This document shows positions 29,464 through 39,350 of a stretch of 64,000 nucleotides of DNA, in pieces; within the stretch, counting starts at the first letter, position 1, and each line of letters starts with the position of its first letter. A program made the position numbers and the translations under genes. The notes under the pieces were generated by a model. The model was given only the letters and a program-made list of their open reading frames with translations. It was not told the origin of the DNA and searched no databases. Source of the stretch: an uncultured Tissierellia bacterium (GTDB lineage Bacteria > Bacillota > Clostridia > Tissierellales > Tissierellaceae). The stretch is from NCBI GenBank assembly GCA_946402705.1, contig CAMIXG010000004.1:1-64000 (forward strand), given 5' to 3'.

Positions 29464-30570
29464 TTAAATTGCCAAATAAAAATCACTAAACTCTAGCTCT
29501 CCAGACCTTAACATTTTGTATTCACCTACAACAATACTCTCAATCCTATTTTTTTCATTATAAACATTAAATATCTTTAATAGTTTCCCCCTACTCATGG
29601 CTCTCATATCAACATGGATTTTTTCACCTTTAATAGCTATACTCTTATTAAATTTTTCAGAAACTATCTTTCCATCCTTTACTTCTATGTCATCATCTAA
29701 ATCCCATCTTACAATCTCTAATTCTTTATCTAAAACCGTAAAACCAAGTAAAATACGCTTTCCTTTATCGTAAAATTCACTTAAAATAATTTCTTCTGGT
29801 AGCAAAAAACCTTTTAAATATTCAAATCCATAATCTGCTTTTATACCAGTAACCTTATCTAATAATTTCATTTGGTGTTTATTATCTACTGTGTAAATAT
29901 AAGATTCATTCTCAGCTGTACTTCCTATAACTAGATACTTGCAGTTTTTATAATCTCCAATATAGGACCAAAAATATGATTTTATTCCCTTATCTTTCAT
30001 TTCTTTTAATAAAAATTCATGATCCAAACTCTCCATATCATAATTTATATACTTTAGTTTTGAGGGCTTTATATTTTCTAAATCCCTATCCAAACTAGCT
30101 TCTAATCTAGTAAAAAATTCATCCTCACTATCTATTCTCACCATAATATTTAACTTTTTAAATAAATTCAGATTATCAACATCCATACTCCTATATTTTT
30201 CTAAATTTAAAGCTATTTCATCTTCCCATATTCCATCTTCTCTTTCGCTTGCATTTCCACTACTTGCATAGTGGAAAAATTGATCCCTTTCCTTATAGCC
30301 CTTTTCTATGATATATTCATATATTTCTTCATTGTAATCAGATTCTTGATACATCCTTTTTAAGGCCTCTTCCTCACCTTTTACCTTTACCTTATTATAG
30401 TAACCCATAGCCTCGCTAAACCTATACTCTTCTATTAAATAACTAGCCTTCTTAATTTTTGTTTCTTCAACATAGGCTCTTGCCATAAATATGAGGCTTA
30501 ATATTAAAATAAAGTATACTAAACTTTTATTCATTCCTAAAATAGTATCTTTTTTAGTTTCCATATTCAT
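29464..30570 (-). CDS. Membrane-tethered extracytoplasmic protein, module 2
   Basis: N-terminal TM, YRFSEAMGYY (compare YRFEEAMEFL in 27537..28712) and C-terminal IFNVYNEKNRIESIVVGEYKMLRSGELEF. Confidence 0.75.
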   Translation of the reverse strand: MNMETKKDTILGMNKSLVYFILILSLIFMARAYVEETKIKKASYLIEEYRFSEAMGYYNKVKVKGEEEALKRMYQESDYNEEIYEYIIEKGYKERDQFFHYASSGNASEREDGIWEDEIALNLEKYRSMDVDNLNLFKKLNIMVRIDSEDEFFTRLEASLDRDLENIKPSKLKYINYDMESLDHEFLLKEMKDKGIKSYFWSYIGDYKNCKYLVIGSTAENESYIYTVDNKHQMKLLDKVTGIKADYGFEYLKGFLLPEEIILSEFYDKGKRILLGFTVLDKELEIVRWDLDDDIEVKDGKIVSEKFNKSIAIKGEKIHVDMRAMSRGKLLKIFNVYNEKNRIESIVVGEYKMLRSGELEFSDFYLAI

Positions 30571-31309
30571 GCCTCCTCTTATAAAAGTTTATACTTATTA
30601 AAACTATAATATCTATTAGTAAAATTATTAAGAGAAATGTTAGATTTATATAACTCTCATTATGTATACTGAAAAACATCTTACTCCTTATATAGTTATA
30701 TTTTACAGCCATGAAGTTTTCTGGATTTACTAACTCTCCACTACTAGTTTCAACTATAATTGGAATTTTTATAGCTAGATAATATACAAGACTAAATACT
30801 AAGGCTTGAAATAAAACTATAATTGCAGTAATCATGTTTTTTATCTTATTATCAAAATTCAAAATAAATTTTTTCATCTTAAATTCAAATAAATTTAAAA
30901 TATTTAAGGTTAAATTATTAATTGTAAATAAAATTATTCCAATAAAAATTGCTCCATAAATAATGTTTAATTTAAATAGGCCATCTCTTATATCTATCAA
31001 AAACCATCCCAAAAATAAAGCTGTAATCACTTCAGACTTTGTAAGACTATAAATATAATTTTTCGCTACTTCGAATCTAGTCATTGGTATATGATTTAAT
31101 AAACTATTTTCATTAATTATTAATTCCCCATAATAATCTACAATTTCATTGACTATAGTTATTGCTAGTACTATGCCAAATAAAAAGACTAATTGATTTT
31201 CCGAATAATTCCTACTGACATTTAAAGTATTGATCACCATTAGGGCTATAGTTACAATATATGGCATTGTACCTGACTTTTTTTGAATTTTTTTCAATTT
31301 CTTATCCAT
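30554..31309 (-). CDS. Multi-TM protein (ABC-2 permease-like), module 2
   Basis: MDKKLKKIQKKSGTMPY...YYGELIINENSLLNHIPMTRFEVAKNYIYSL. Overlaps 29464..30570 by 17 nt. Confidence 0.7.
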   Translation of the reverse strand: MDKKLKKIQKKSGTMPYIVTIALMVINTLNVSRNYSENQLVFLFGIVLAITIVNEIVDYYGELIINENSLLNHIPMTRFEVAKNYIYSLTKSEVITALFLGWFLIDIRDGLFKLNIIYGAIFIGIILFTINNLTLNILNLFEFKMKKFILNFDNKIKNMITAIIVLFQALVFSLVYYLAIKIPIIVETSSGELVNPENFMAVKYNYIRSKMFFSIHNESYINLTFLLIILLIDIIVLISINFYKRRHEYGN

Positions 31310-31342
31310 AAAAGCCTCCTTTCAACCTCCCTATAAAAACTC

Positions 31343-32602
31343 CTACAAAACTTTTTGCATTTCTATAAGTTCTAAGTTCCCAGTTTTTACAACCCTATAC
31401 TTATTTAATATAAGGTCTGATAATCTACCCTTGTCTTCAAATCTTATAACCTCATATACTGCTCTATTATCCAAATATACATCCCTATTTTTATAACTAC
31501 CAGCTACCCTTAGCTCCTCATTTAAACTTTTAGATTTTATAAATCTATCATTTATAACTATCTCATCCCTAACAAGAGTATCTACTACTTTCTCACCTCT
31601 GTATTCCTTGATTATAAATCCATCATCATAGCCAAGTACAATAATTTCATCGCAATTTGTCATAACAAAATCGTGTACCTCAAAGTTTTTATCAAGTTTT
31701 ATAAATCTTGGTACATCTGCTCTGTCCTCATCTAAAATCTTAAGCTCACCCTCTGTGCTAAGACTTCTTATTATATAATCATTACCTAACTCAGTGATTA
31801 TTATATTTTTTCTCATTTCAACTAGTTTCTCTGTCTCAAATTTTGGATAAAAATATAAAAATATCTTAAGTTCATTGTAGGAAGTCTTATTTTCTACAAT
31901 CCTATCATTGGCAATTTCCATTGCCCTATTTATTTCCTCACTGTCATATCCTGTTTCATCTAATACAAATCTTAAATCATTAAAATATATAAGATTATTA
32001 ATCCTCTTATCTACTAACTGCTTTTTAACTTCTTCATCTTTTGAGCCCTTGATTATCTTGCTTAGATATTCATCTTCCATCAAATCTATGATAAAGCTAC
32101 CTCTAGCATCCTTATCTTCTAACATTTCATAATAAAGTTTTATCATGTTTTGACTATCTTCTTTGCCCAAATATATGTCCACCATATTCATATATATACT
32201 CAACTTATCCTTGTCCCAACTAGAGTAATTTGACTTACTAGTAGATAAATCATCTATTAGCTTTTCTGCCCTATCATAATCCCCTCTATCAATGTAATAA
32301 TTTATCAAACTATAATTATCTTTATCTTCTTTAATCATATGCTCATAGAAATCATAGTCCTCTAAGAGCTTTGCCATTTCTCTTAACTCATAACTGGATA
32401 TATTATTTTGGTCTATATTATTTCTATCTTTCTTTATATACTCATCTTTTAATCTCCCATAGCTTTTTCCATAGTTTTCTAAGTAGTATGTTTTTTCATG
32501 GAATTTGCCTGAATTATCCTTCCTAAACCTATCTCCCCAAGTGTAGATTAAAATAATTAAGATAATACTTAGAAAAATTCCTATTTTCACACTTTTTTTC
32601 AT
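31343..32602 (-). CDS. Membrane-tethered, TPR-like extracytoplasmic protein, module 1
   Basis: N-terminal TM; YDRAEKLIDDL-type helical repeats; C-terminal VIRFEDKGRLSDLILNKYRVVKTGNLEL matches the other two tethered paralogs. Confidence 0.75.
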   Translation of the reverse strand: MKKSVKIGIFLSIILIILIYTWGDRFRKDNSGKFHEKTYYLENYGKSYGRLKDEYIKKDRNNIDQNNISSYELREMAKLLEDYDFYEHMIKEDKDNYSLINYYIDRGDYDRAEKLIDDLSTSKSNYSSWDKDKLSIYMNMVDIYLGKEDSQNMIKLYYEMLEDKDARGSFIIDLMEDEYLSKIIKGSKDEEVKKQLVDKRINNLIYFNDLRFVLDETGYDSEEINRAMEIANDRIVENKTSYNELKIFLYFYPKFETEKLVEMRKNIIITELGNDYIIRSLSTEGELKILDEDRADVPRFIKLDKNFEVHDFVMTNCDEIIVLGYDDGFIIKEYRGEKVVDTLVRDEIVINDRFIKSKSLNEELRVAGSYKNRDVYLDNRAVYEVIRFEDKGRLSDLILNKYRVVKTGNLELIEMQKVL

Positions 32603-32603
32603 A

Positions 32604-33373
32604 TTATCCCTCCATTATTTTCTCATACATTTTATAGTTTATATAAATGATTGCTATTAGAATCACTGTACTTAATAGTATTTTTTCTAAATTCATAAAT
32701 ACATATCTTGACTCTACAAAAAAGTTTTCTCAACTATCTCACCTAGTTTTTCTGGTCTATAGTCACTAAAGTTTATAATTTTCATATCATCAGATGAAAC
32801 TATATGTCCATAATTAAAACTACTATATATTCCGTATATATAGCCTCCAACAAGCTGACTTAGCTTTCTGGTTATTGGTATCTTATTTCCAAATAAAATA
32901 CCAATAATAAAGGCGATTCTAAAAATCTTACTATAGTTTTTTTTACTTTTTTTATCAATATACTTAGTAGCCAAATACATAATATTTAATATGGTTAAAC
33001 ATATGCCAAATACAATCAACATCAGGTAAATGTTCCTAATTGTTATAAATAAATTATAAGGACCATTTCCAAATGGATATATATTTCCCAAGTATCCAGC
33101 ACCTCCTATTAATAGAATTATTAATAGAGTTCCATATATGAAATTCATGTATAATTTTTTACTTGTTAGAGGAAGTACTTTATACATATAATTTTCTCCA
33201 TTTACTAAACTCCCATAGCAGTTGATTATAATAAAGAAGACTACAAGACTTCCCCACACTTCCATACTATTTTTTCTTCCTGTTAATGCAGTAAACAGTA
33301 GATGAAGTCCTATAATAAAAACTCCAAATACCAATCCACTCCTAAGTTCTAACTTTATAAGTTTAGTGTCCAT
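32604..33373 (-). CDS. Multi-TM protein (ABC-2 permease-like), module 1; 0-frame stops at 32714, -1 frame continues to TAA at 32604-32606
   Basis: MDTKLIKLELRSG...CYGSLVNGENYMYKVLPLTSKKLYMNFIYG. -1 frame after the T6 run encodes VESRYVFMNLEKILLSTVILIAIIYINYKMYEKIMEG*, resembling the final TM and tail of the paralogs. Confidence 0.65.
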
Positions 33374-33381
33374 ACTATCAC

Positions 33382-34143
33382 CTACACTCTCTCTTCCATA
33401 AGTTTATAACACCAGCAAAATATGATTAAACTTACTATAAGTCCTAGGACCAAACTCCCTATATCTAGACCTTCATTTATAATTCTATCTGTCAGTATAT
33501 TTCCATTTATTTTTTCAACATAATTCATTGACTGAAATCTCATGTTTTCCAAATCAAACCTAACATTTTTGTTGTAGAACAGATGCTTTCCAATGATAAA
33601 CCATACATATCCAATTGTTGTATTTAGAAAAATAAAAACCCAAATTGTAAGTTTACTTATATAGGCTGCGAAAAATGTTAAATAGTTTAAATTAGCCATT
33701 AAATTCATAAGCCCTGTTATTGTTATAAACAATATAACTATATAATTTCTATAATCTATACTTCCACCATTTTTAACCATCATTGCCACTATAAAAACTA
33801 GATCCAATAGTATGTAAACTGCCAAATAAAATATTACTTTTGAATTGAGAACACTTCCTCTATTTATTGGAATCATATAACTTACATCACTTCTTAGCCA
33901 TAGGTATAAATCTATACCTGCCATAAAACTTACCCACCACATCAACTGGGTTAAAAGACCTAGATACTGTCCATATACCATGCTTGGCATAGTTGAAAAA
34001 TTTAGGGTTCCAGCAAAAAATCTTGTATTTGTAATCATTAAACTATCTACTAGATTAGTAGCTAAAGCTAAAATTATAGCTATAGTAGATATTAAAACTA
34101 TCTTCCACTTACGATATACTTCATACTTTAATAACTTATTCAT
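33382..34143 (-). CDS. ABC-2 type permease
   Basis: MNKLLKYEVYRKWKIVLISTIAIILALATN...; six or so predicted TM segments; next to the ATPase. Confidence 0.8.
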   Translation of the reverse strand: MNKLLKYEVYRKWKIVLISTIAIILALATNLVDSLMITNTRFFAGTLNFSTMPSMVYGQYLGLLTQLMWWVSFMAGIDLYLWLRSDVSYMIPINRGSVLNSKVIFYLAVYILLDLVFIVAMMVKNGGSIDYRNYIVILFITITGLMNLMANLNYLTFFAAYISKLTIWVFIFLNTTIGYVWFIIGKHLFYNKNVRFDLENMRFQSMNYVEKINGNILTDRIINEGLDIGSLVLGLIVSLIIFCWCYKLMEERV

Positions 34144-34169
34144 ACTTACCTCCTTCCAATAAACTATGA

Positions 34170-34877
34170 TTAAACTCCCCTATACACTTGTCTATATACG
34201 CCTTCTATATTAGTTCCATACTCCATTCTTAAGTCATCACAATTTCCTTGAAGTATAATCTTTCCATCTTTTATAAATACTGCTTCATCTAGTATTTTTT
34301 CAAGTTCTGATACTAGATGAGTAGTTATAATAATTGTCTTTCCCTCTACAAATGTGTTGATGATTGATTCTAGTATGTTGTCCCTGGTAATTATATCTAC
34401 TCCTCCTATTGGCTCATCTAACAAATATACTTCTGCATCCCTAGCCAGTATTAGAGATAGGTTAAACTTCTCTCTCATTCCCTTGGATAAATCTTTTACC
34501 TTGATTGCAAGTTTTCCATCTAATTCCATAAAGTTTAATAAGTCCATCATTTTTTCCTTGCTAAAATCTTCAAAAAAATCTTCATAAAATTTTATCGCAT
34601 TATTTAGGGTCATCCACTTAAGTAGAAAATCATTATCTGGAAGATAAGATACTATTTTTCTAGTTTCAATCCCAACTTTTTTTCCATCTACAAATATTTC
34701 TCCACTTTCAGGATGTATAACATTTGCAATTACCTTTAACAAAGTAGTTTTACCACTTCCATTTGGTCCTAAAAGTCCTACAATATTTCCTTTTTTTATA
34801 TCTAAATCTATAAAGTCCAATGCTGTAGTTCCACCATAAAACTTATAAGCTTTTTTTACCTCTACTATATTTGCCAT
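34170..34877 (-). CDS. ABC transporter ATP-binding protein (YtrB-like)
   Basis: Walker A GPNGSGKTT, LSKGMREKFNLSLILAR, Walker B VYLLDEPIGGVD. Confidence 0.95.
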   Translation of the reverse strand: MANIVEVKKAYKFYGGTTALDFIDLDIKKGNIVGLLGPNGSGKTTLLKVIANVIHPESGEIFVDGKKVGIETRKIVSYLPDNDFLLKWMTLNNAIKFYEDFFEDFSKEKMMDLLNFMELDGKLAIKVKDLSKGMREKFNLSLILARDAEVYLLDEPIGGVDIITRDNILESIINTFVEGKTIIITTHLVSELEKILDEAVFIKDGKIILQGNCDDLRMEYGTNIEGVYRQVYRGV

Positions 34878-35240
34878 CTAATCCCTCCTTAGTTCTTTTA
34901 TTATTTCAACTATTTCCTCTGTGCTTATGCCTAAGCTATCCATTTCATCTAAAAACTTTTCCACTGTAGTTTTTGCCATATTTACTTTTAATCCCTCAAT
35001 TATCTTTAAATCTTCCACCACAAAAGTCCCCATCCCTCTCTTTGTATATAGTATTCCTTCCTTATCAATTTCCGAATATGCTCTTTGTATTGTGTTTGGA
35101 TTTACTTTTAATTCTGTAGATAATTCTCTTACTGAAGGCATTTTATCTCCTGGATTGTACTTTCCTTGTACGATTCCAATTTTTATTAAATTACTTATTT
35201 GCAAATAAATTGGTGTGTTTTCATCGAAGTTCATTTTCAA
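34878..35240 (-). CDS. GntR family regulator, YtrA subfamily
   Basis: NTPIYLQISNLIKIGIVQGKYNPGDKMPSVRELSTELKVNPNTIQRAYSEIDKEGILYTKRGMGTFV. Confidence 0.9.
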   Translation of the reverse strand: MKMNFDENTPIYLQISNLIKIGIVQGKYNPGDKMPSVRELSTELKVNPNTIQRAYSEIDKEGILYTKRGMGTFVVEDLKIIEGLKVNMAKTTVEKFLDEMDSLGISTEEIVEIIKELRRD

Positions 35241-35248
35241 CCTCCTTA

Positions 35249-35270
35249 GTGTATTAATTCAATAATACAC
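35249..35270. promoter_or_regulatory. Candidate YtrA-family operator
   Basis: GTGTATTA-ATTCAA-TAATACAC, 8-bp perfect arms, immediately upstream of the GntR gene RBS. Confidence 0.75.
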
Positions 35271-35369
35271 CTTAAGTATTTTTTAGTCAATAAGTTGTCA
35301 GATAATTCCCTATTTATTCTTATATCTTATTTTTATAAATCTGTTATTATAAGTATGAGGGGTGATTTT

Positions 35370-36047
35370 ATGAAATTAAAATATTTAGGACATTCTTGTT
35401 TTTATGGAGAGATAAATAACATAAAATGGATAATTGATCCTTTTATTACTGGAAATCCTAATTGTCCTATTAGTATTGATGACTTGGAAGATATTACTCA
35501 TATATTTATAACCCATGGTCATAGTGACCACTTTGGAGATACAATTGAACTTTGTAAAAAATTTGAACCCATTGTCATAACCAATGTAGAAATTGCAAGC
35601 TACTTGAATTTTTTAGAAATTCCAGCTTTTGGTATGCAAATTGGTGGCAGACATAAGTTTCCTTTTGGCACAGTAAAGATGACACCTGCCATACATTCTT
35701 CAACGATTGATACTGCTCAGGGTAACATCTATGGTGGCAATCCTGGTGGTTTTATATTTACCTTTGATGATTTTACAATCTATCATGCTGGTGATACTGG
35801 TCTTATGACTGATATGGAATTATTTCAAGAAGATGATATAGATATTATGATGGTACCAATTGGTGGCTTCTATACAATGGATTTAGACGATGCAGTTAGA
35901 GCTATTGAACTAGTTAAACCTAAAATATCCATACCTATGCACTACAATACCTTTGATTTAATAAAAGCAGATCCAGATGAATTTAAACTTAAAAATATTT
36001 TTTCCAAAACTATTATTATGGATTTTGGCCAAGAAATAGATATATAA
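35370..36047 (+). CDS. Metal-dependent hydrolase, UPF0173 / beta-lactamase fold
   Basis: MKLKYLGHSCFYGEIN...FITHGHSDHFGDTIEL...HAGDTGLMTDMEL. ATG 35370 follows GAGGGGTGAT. Confidence 0.9.
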   Translation: MKLKYLGHSCFYGEINNIKWIIDPFITGNPNCPISIDDLEDITHIFITHGHSDHFGDTIELCKKFEPIVITNVEIASYLNFLEIPAFGMQIGGRHKFPFGTVKMTPAIHSSTIDTAQGNIYGGNPGGFIFTFDDFTIYHAGDTGLMTDMELFQEDDIDIMMVPIGGFYTMDLDDAVRAIELVKPKISIPMHYNTFDLIKADPDEFKLKNIFSKTIIMDFGQEIDI

Positions 36048-36085
36048 AAAAAGAGGTTAAAACTTTTAGTTTTCAACCTCTTTTT
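36046..36085. terminator. Bidirectional terminator
   Basis: aaaaaaagaggttaaaacttttagttttcaacctctttttc. Confidence 0.7.
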
Positions 36086-36101
36086 CATGTAATTTTTTAT
36101 C

Positions 36102-36458
36102 TTATTTACCCTTACTATTAATCTTTGCCATACCATATACCTTACCTAAAGGTATTGTAAACATCATACCAATTCCCGGTTCTGATATATCACCTAGTAT
36201 AGATTGAACCCTATCAATGACCTCTTCTAGTAGATTTTCATCTTCTATTACAGTAAATATGGTCTTATTATAAGGTCTAGAGCCATCTATTATTTTTCTT
36301 ATGGCCCCAAATAAATAATCAGACTCTCCTATTGCCCTTCCCATACCTTGACTATCTAGTATTGTTGCTCCTTTTACTCCTGTTTCCAAAAACATATCCA
36401 GTATTTCTTCTAAATATTCTTCCTTGTTAAGTACTAAGAATAATACATTTGAACTCAT
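36102..36458 (-). CDS. PII-like regulatory protein, unit C
   Basis: ~115 aa; MSSNVLFLVLNKEEYLEEILDMFLETGVKGATILDSQGMGRAIGES...ISEPGIGMMFTIPLGKVYGMAK. Confidence 0.7.
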   Translation of the reverse strand: MSSNVLFLVLNKEEYLEEILDMFLETGVKGATILDSQGMGRAIGESDYLFGAIRKIIDGSRPYNKTIFTVIEDENLLEEVIDRVQSILGDISEPGIGMMFTIPLGKVYGMAKINSKGK

Positions 36459-36467
36459 AATATCCTC

Positions 36468-37655
36468 CTAACTTTTCTTTGATAACATACCATTGACCTC
36501 TCCTGCTTTTGTTATACCTATTTTTGCCAAAATAGGCCCCATAATTTCAAATACAAGTACACTAAATAATATTATTGTTACAATTGATTCTCCCATCTCA
36601 GGCAGCATTTCTTTAACTGTCATTGAAAGCCCTATTGAAATCCCCCCTTGGGTTAATAAACTTATGCCCAAATATTTTTTTACTATTGGTTCTGATTTTA
36701 CTATTTCTGCCCCTACTGCAGTACCAAGTATTTTACCTAAGGCTCTTGCTATTATATATACCACACCTATTAAACCTACTGTTGATAAGATATTAAGCTC
36801 TAAACTTGCTCCTGCTAGAGTAAAGAATAAGATGTTTAAAACTGGTGTTAAACTATTTACTGCCTTAAATATTTTTTTATAGGCTCTAGTCGTATTTATA
36901 ACAGTACCACCCATTACCATACAAACTAAAAGTGGAGATAGTCCTGTATACTTACTTAAACCGATTGCTAATAATAGTATACCACTAGAAAAAGCCACTA
37001 GTTGATCTTCTTCTTTAATATTTTTTCCTACATAAGACATTATCACTCCAAGTATAAGTCCTAAAACTAAAGATAATAATATTTCTAAGGCTGGATTTAC
37101 AACTATAGAAATTATAGAAAAACTAGTTCCTCTCATTGAAATTTTTGCTATTTCTATCGCTATACCGAAAACCATTATTCCAAGTGCATCATCAAAGGCT
37201 GCTACTGGCAATATATTTCTAACTAAAGGACCATCTGCCTTCAATTCATTTATAACCATGACAAGTCCTGCTGGTGCTGTAGCTGCTGACATACTAGCTA
37301 TTACCAAACTAAAGGCTAAGGATTTTCCAAATATAAAATACATTGCTGAAAAAACTATTACCAAGGCACCTAAAACCTCACTTACTGTTATTATAAAAGA
37401 TTCTTTTCCCATTTTCTTTAAGTCTGATATCAAAAATGAATTACCTATACCAAATGTAATGCAGGCTAAAGCCATATCATTTACTATGTTTAAATTATTT
37501 AATTCCTTAATATTAAATAATTTTGTTACTGACGGACCCAGTAAGAGCCCTGCAACTATGTATCCCGAAACCTTAGGTAACTTTAACTTATTTGATAATT
37601 TCCCACCTAACATACCTACTAATACTGCTATACCTAATTTAAATAATATTCCCAA
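36468..37655 (-). CDS. Kef/CPA2-type cation:proton antiporter-like protein, unit C
   Basis: Multi-TM; LPKVSGYIVAGLLLGPS..., SMSAATAPAGLVMVINELKADGPLVRNILPVAAFDDALGIMVFGIA. Confidence 0.85.
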   Translation of the reverse strand: MGILFKLGIAVLVGMLGGKLSNKLKLPKVSGYIVAGLLLGPSVTKLFNIKELNNLNIVNDMALACITFGIGNSFLISDLKKMGKESFIITVSEVLGALVIVFSAMYFIFGKSLAFSLVIASMSAATAPAGLVMVINELKADGPLVRNILPVAAFDDALGIMVFGIAIEIAKISMRGTSFSIISIVVNPALEILLSLVLGLILGVIMSYVGKNIKEEDQLVAFSSGILLLAIGLSKYTGLSPLLVCMVMGGTVINTTRAYKKIFKAVNSLTPVLNILFFTLAGASLELNILSTVGLIGVVYIIARALGKILGTAVGAEIVKSEPIVKKYLGISLLTQGGISIGLSMTVKEMLPEMGESIVTIILFSVLVFEIMGPILAKIGITKAGEVNGMLSKKS

Positions 37656-37669
37656 CTTATTTCTCCTTT

Positions 37670-37740
37670 CCTAAGTTCAACCAAGCCATCTGGCAAGTAG
37701 GTTGAACTATACTACACATTTTCTAAACTGTCAAAATTGT
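37670..37740 (-). promoter_or_regulatory. Promoter and 5'-leader hairpin of unit C
   Basis: Minus strand TTGACA-N17-TATAGT, then GTTCAACC...GGTTGAAC enclosing GCCAGATGGC, then GGAAAGGAG RBS. Confidence 0.6.
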
Positions 37741-37754
37741 CTAACTAAAATCAC

Positions 37755-37800
37755 TTAAACGAAAAAAACTTTTCATATCAAAATATGAAAAGTTTTCCTT
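37755..37800 (-). terminator. Terminator after unit B
   Basis: aaaacttttcatatcaaaatatgaaaagtttt. Confidence 0.7.
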
Positions 37801-37808
37801 AATTTTCC

Positions 37809-38153
37809 CTACTTATTTCTAGCCATACCGTATACATGTCCCAAAGGGATTGTAAACATTATTCCAAATCCTGGTTCTGTTATATCTCCAAGTATCTCAT
37901 GAACCTTAGTTACAACATCATCTAAAATAGCCTCATCTTCTATTACCGTAAATATGGTTTTGTTATAAGGTCTAGAGCCATCTATTATCTTTCTTATTGG
38001 ACCAAATATATTATCTGATTCTCCTACTGCCCTACCTATTCCCTGACTATCAACTATGGTTGCACCTTTTACTCCTGCTTTTATAAACATATCTAATATT
38101 TCTTCCAAATACTGATTTTTGTTAAGCACTAAAAACAACACATTTGCACTCAT
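37809..38153 (-). CDS. PII-like regulatory protein, unit B
   Basis: MSANVLFLVLNKNQYLEEILDMFIKAGVKGATIVDSQGIGRAVGES...TEPGFGIMFTIPLGHVYGMARNK. Confidence 0.7.
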   Translation of the reverse strand: MSANVLFLVLNKNQYLEEILDMFIKAGVKGATIVDSQGIGRAVGESDNIFGPIRKIIDGSRPYNKTIFTVIEDEAILDDVVTKVHEILGDITEPGFGIMFTIPLGHVYGMARNK

Positions 38154-38162
38154 AATAGCCTC

Positions 38163-39350
38163 CTATTTTTTATTTTCTAACATACCATTAACTTCTCCAG
38201 CTTTTATTATTCCTATTTTAGCTAAAATAGGCCCTGCAATTTCAAATACGATTACACTAAATAACATTATTGTAACTATAGAACTTCCCATTTCTGGTAA
38301 CATCTCCTTAACATTCATAGATAAACCTATAGATATACCTCCAAGTGTTAAGATACTCATACCTAAATATTTCTTAACTTCAGGTTCTGAATTTACAATT
38401 TGTGCTCCACTTGTAGCTCCTATTATTTTTCCCAGTGCTCTAGCAACTATAAACCCTACTCCTATTAATCCTACTGTTGGTAGTATCCTAAGGTCTAAAC
38501 TCGCTCCTGCCAAGGTAAAGAATAATATATTTAATGAAGGAGTTAAACTGTTTACTGCCTTAAATATCTTTTTATAACTACTAGTAGTATTTATTACTAT
38601 TCCACCCATTACCATACAAGATAAAAGTGGAGATAAGCCAGTAAACTTACCTATACCTACTGTTAATAATAACATACCACTGGCAAATGCTGCTAGTTGT
38701 TCTTCTTCTTTTATTTTACTACCAATATAAGACATTACTACCCCTAGAATTATACCTAGTATCACAGAGAAAACTATCTCTAATAAAGGCTTACTTATTA
38801 TTGAAATAGCTGAAACCTGACTTCCCTTAAGTAGTATTTTAGCTATTTGCACAGATATTCCAAATACCATTATCCCAACAGCATCATCAAAGGCTGCAAC
38901 TGGCAAAATATTTCTTGATAGGGGTCCATCTGCCTTTAATTCATTGATTACCATTACAAGTCCTGCTGGCTCTGTCGCTGCTGACATACTAGCTATTACC
39001 AAACTAAAGGCTATGGATTTTCCAAATACAAAATGCATGGCAAGAAAAACTATTAATAAAGATCCCAGTACTTCTGCAACAGTTATTATAAATGAGTTTT
39101 TCCCCATTTGCTTTAAATCAGATAGTAAAAAAGAACTACCAATACCAAATGTTATACAAGCCAAAGCCATATCATTAACTATATTTAAACTACTTAATTC
39201 AACTTCTGTAAAAAGATGTATCAATGATGGGCCAAGTAAAAGTCCTGCTATTATATAACCTGAAACTTTAGGCATTTTAACCTTATTTGCAAGTTTCCCT
39301 CCTGCTAAACCTACTAATATAGCTATTCCCAATTTAAACAAAATTTCCAA
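38163..39350 (-). CDS. Kef/CPA2-type cation:proton antiporter-like protein, unit B
   Basis: Clear paralog of 36468..37655, same 395-aa length; SMSAATEPAGLVMVINELKADGPLSRNILPVAAFDDAVGIMVFGIS. Confidence 0.85.
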   Translation of the reverse strand: MEILFKLGIAILVGLAGGKLANKVKMPKVSGYIIAGLLLGPSLIHLFTEVELSSLNIVNDMALACITFGIGSSFLLSDLKQMGKNSFIITVAEVLGSLLIVFLAMHFVFGKSIAFSLVIASMSAATEPAGLVMVINELKADGPLSRNILPVAAFDDAVGIMVFGISVQIAKILLKGSQVSAISIISKPLLEIVFSVILGIILGVVMSYIGSKIKEEEQLAAFASGMLLLTVGIGKFTGLSPLLSCMVMGGIVINTTSSYKKIFKAVNSLTPSLNILFFTLAGASLDLRILPTVGLIGVGFIVARALGKIIGATSGAQIVNSEPEVKKYLGMSILTLGGISIGLSMNVKEMLPEMGSSIVTIMLFSVIVFEIAGPILAKIGIIKAGEVNGMLENKK

